Below, one piece after another: positions 63,675 to 64,000 of a stretch of 64,000 nt of DNA. The stretch is taken from positions 14,318,067 to 14,382,066 of the forward strand of contig NC_051087.1 of NCBI RefSeq assembly GCF_901709675.1, given 5' to 3'. The stretch's first letter is position 1, and each line of letters opens with the position of its first letter. This DNA is from Syngnathus acus. Taxonomy: Eukaryota > Chordata > Actinopteri > Syngnathiformes > Syngnathidae. The position numbers were made by a program, and so were the translations under genes. Below the pieces are notes generated by a model, which saw only the letters and a program-made list of their open reading frames with translations, ran no database searches and was not told the origin of the DNA.

Positions 63675-63711
63675 GTAAGTTTTGAGCATCAAAATGGTAA
63701 TTGCCTAAATT

Positions 63712-64000
63712 CAGACTATGGGCAAATGTGACCCAAATCAGATTTTTTTTGCCCTGCACCTGTCTCCGATTTTTTTTTTTTTTTTTTTAACGATGGTCTG
63801 AACGGCTCAATTCAGATTTTTTTCAGATCCAACTTGGGTCACTTTCATATGTGGTCCAAGATGGGATATGTATCTGATTTATTGCAAAACTCCCAGTCTG
63901 AAAGTACAGGTCACATGTACCTAATGTAATGTAATTGAAAAGTGAGACCATTCTGCATGTCAGGAGCGGGAATAACATCAGTCATGGCTGACAACAGAGA
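63712..64000 (-). mobile_element. Family 8 repeat, inverted copy running off the window
   Basis: CATATGTGGTCCAAGATGGGATATGTATCTGATTTATTGC is the reverse of the region split by the hAT MITE at 51819-52144. A T-run (63763-63788) sits between two CAGATTTTTTT phrases. Termini are not defined. Confidence 0.55.

Overview
The window is vertebrate, almost certainly teleost, nuclear DNA. It is a long, intron-dominated stretch packed with fish-type interspersed repeats: LINE fragments, hAT and Tigger/pogo-like DNA elements, and microsatellites. The species cannot be fixed from sequence alone. The repeat flavour loosely recalls percomorphs such as pipefish and seahorses, but that is an impression only.

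The only host gene I can support is on the + strand: the 3' two thirds of a SorCS-type VPS10-domain receptor, best matched to SORCS3 (sorcs3). Seventeen exons lie between 3016 and 63674. All have AG/GT borders, all sixteen introns keep the reading frame, and together they encode about 707 residues. In order these cover the end of the VPS10 beta-propeller, the cysteine-rich 10CC region, the PKD domain, the membrane-proximal domain, the transmembrane helix and most of the cytoplasmic tail. The 5' exons lie before the window and the last coding exon after it. Introns range from 73 bp to 13.1 kb, and the large ones are large because of transposon insertions.

Layout: 1-2170 holds two LINE pieces and a CA microsatellite. 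3016-14341 holds the first seven exons, with a nested pair of TA-flanked DNA elements at 8092-10385. 14342-22998 holds exons H and I, and between them a dead Tigger transposon (18493-22056) carrying two further insertions. The 11.4 kb intron at 22999-34420 holds an old LINE split by a younger LINE that has an intact 545-codon reverse transcriptase frame. 34421-39879 holds exons J to M plus a 1.4 kb TA-flanked element. The 13.1 kb intron at 39880-53008 holds five sizeable DNA transposons. One of them is a hAT element containing a nested element that has folded into a 651-bp inverted duplication. 53009-63674 holds exons N to Q. Before the transmembrane exon lies an LTR-like element with a 22-copy 30-bp minisatellite.

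I found no tRNA, rRNA, CRISPR or prokaryotic-type system. The most notable items are structural: the 651-bp foldback, the 30-bp array open in several frames, a perfect 39-bp intronic hairpin, and nested insertions whose empty sites can be read from sister copies in the same window.
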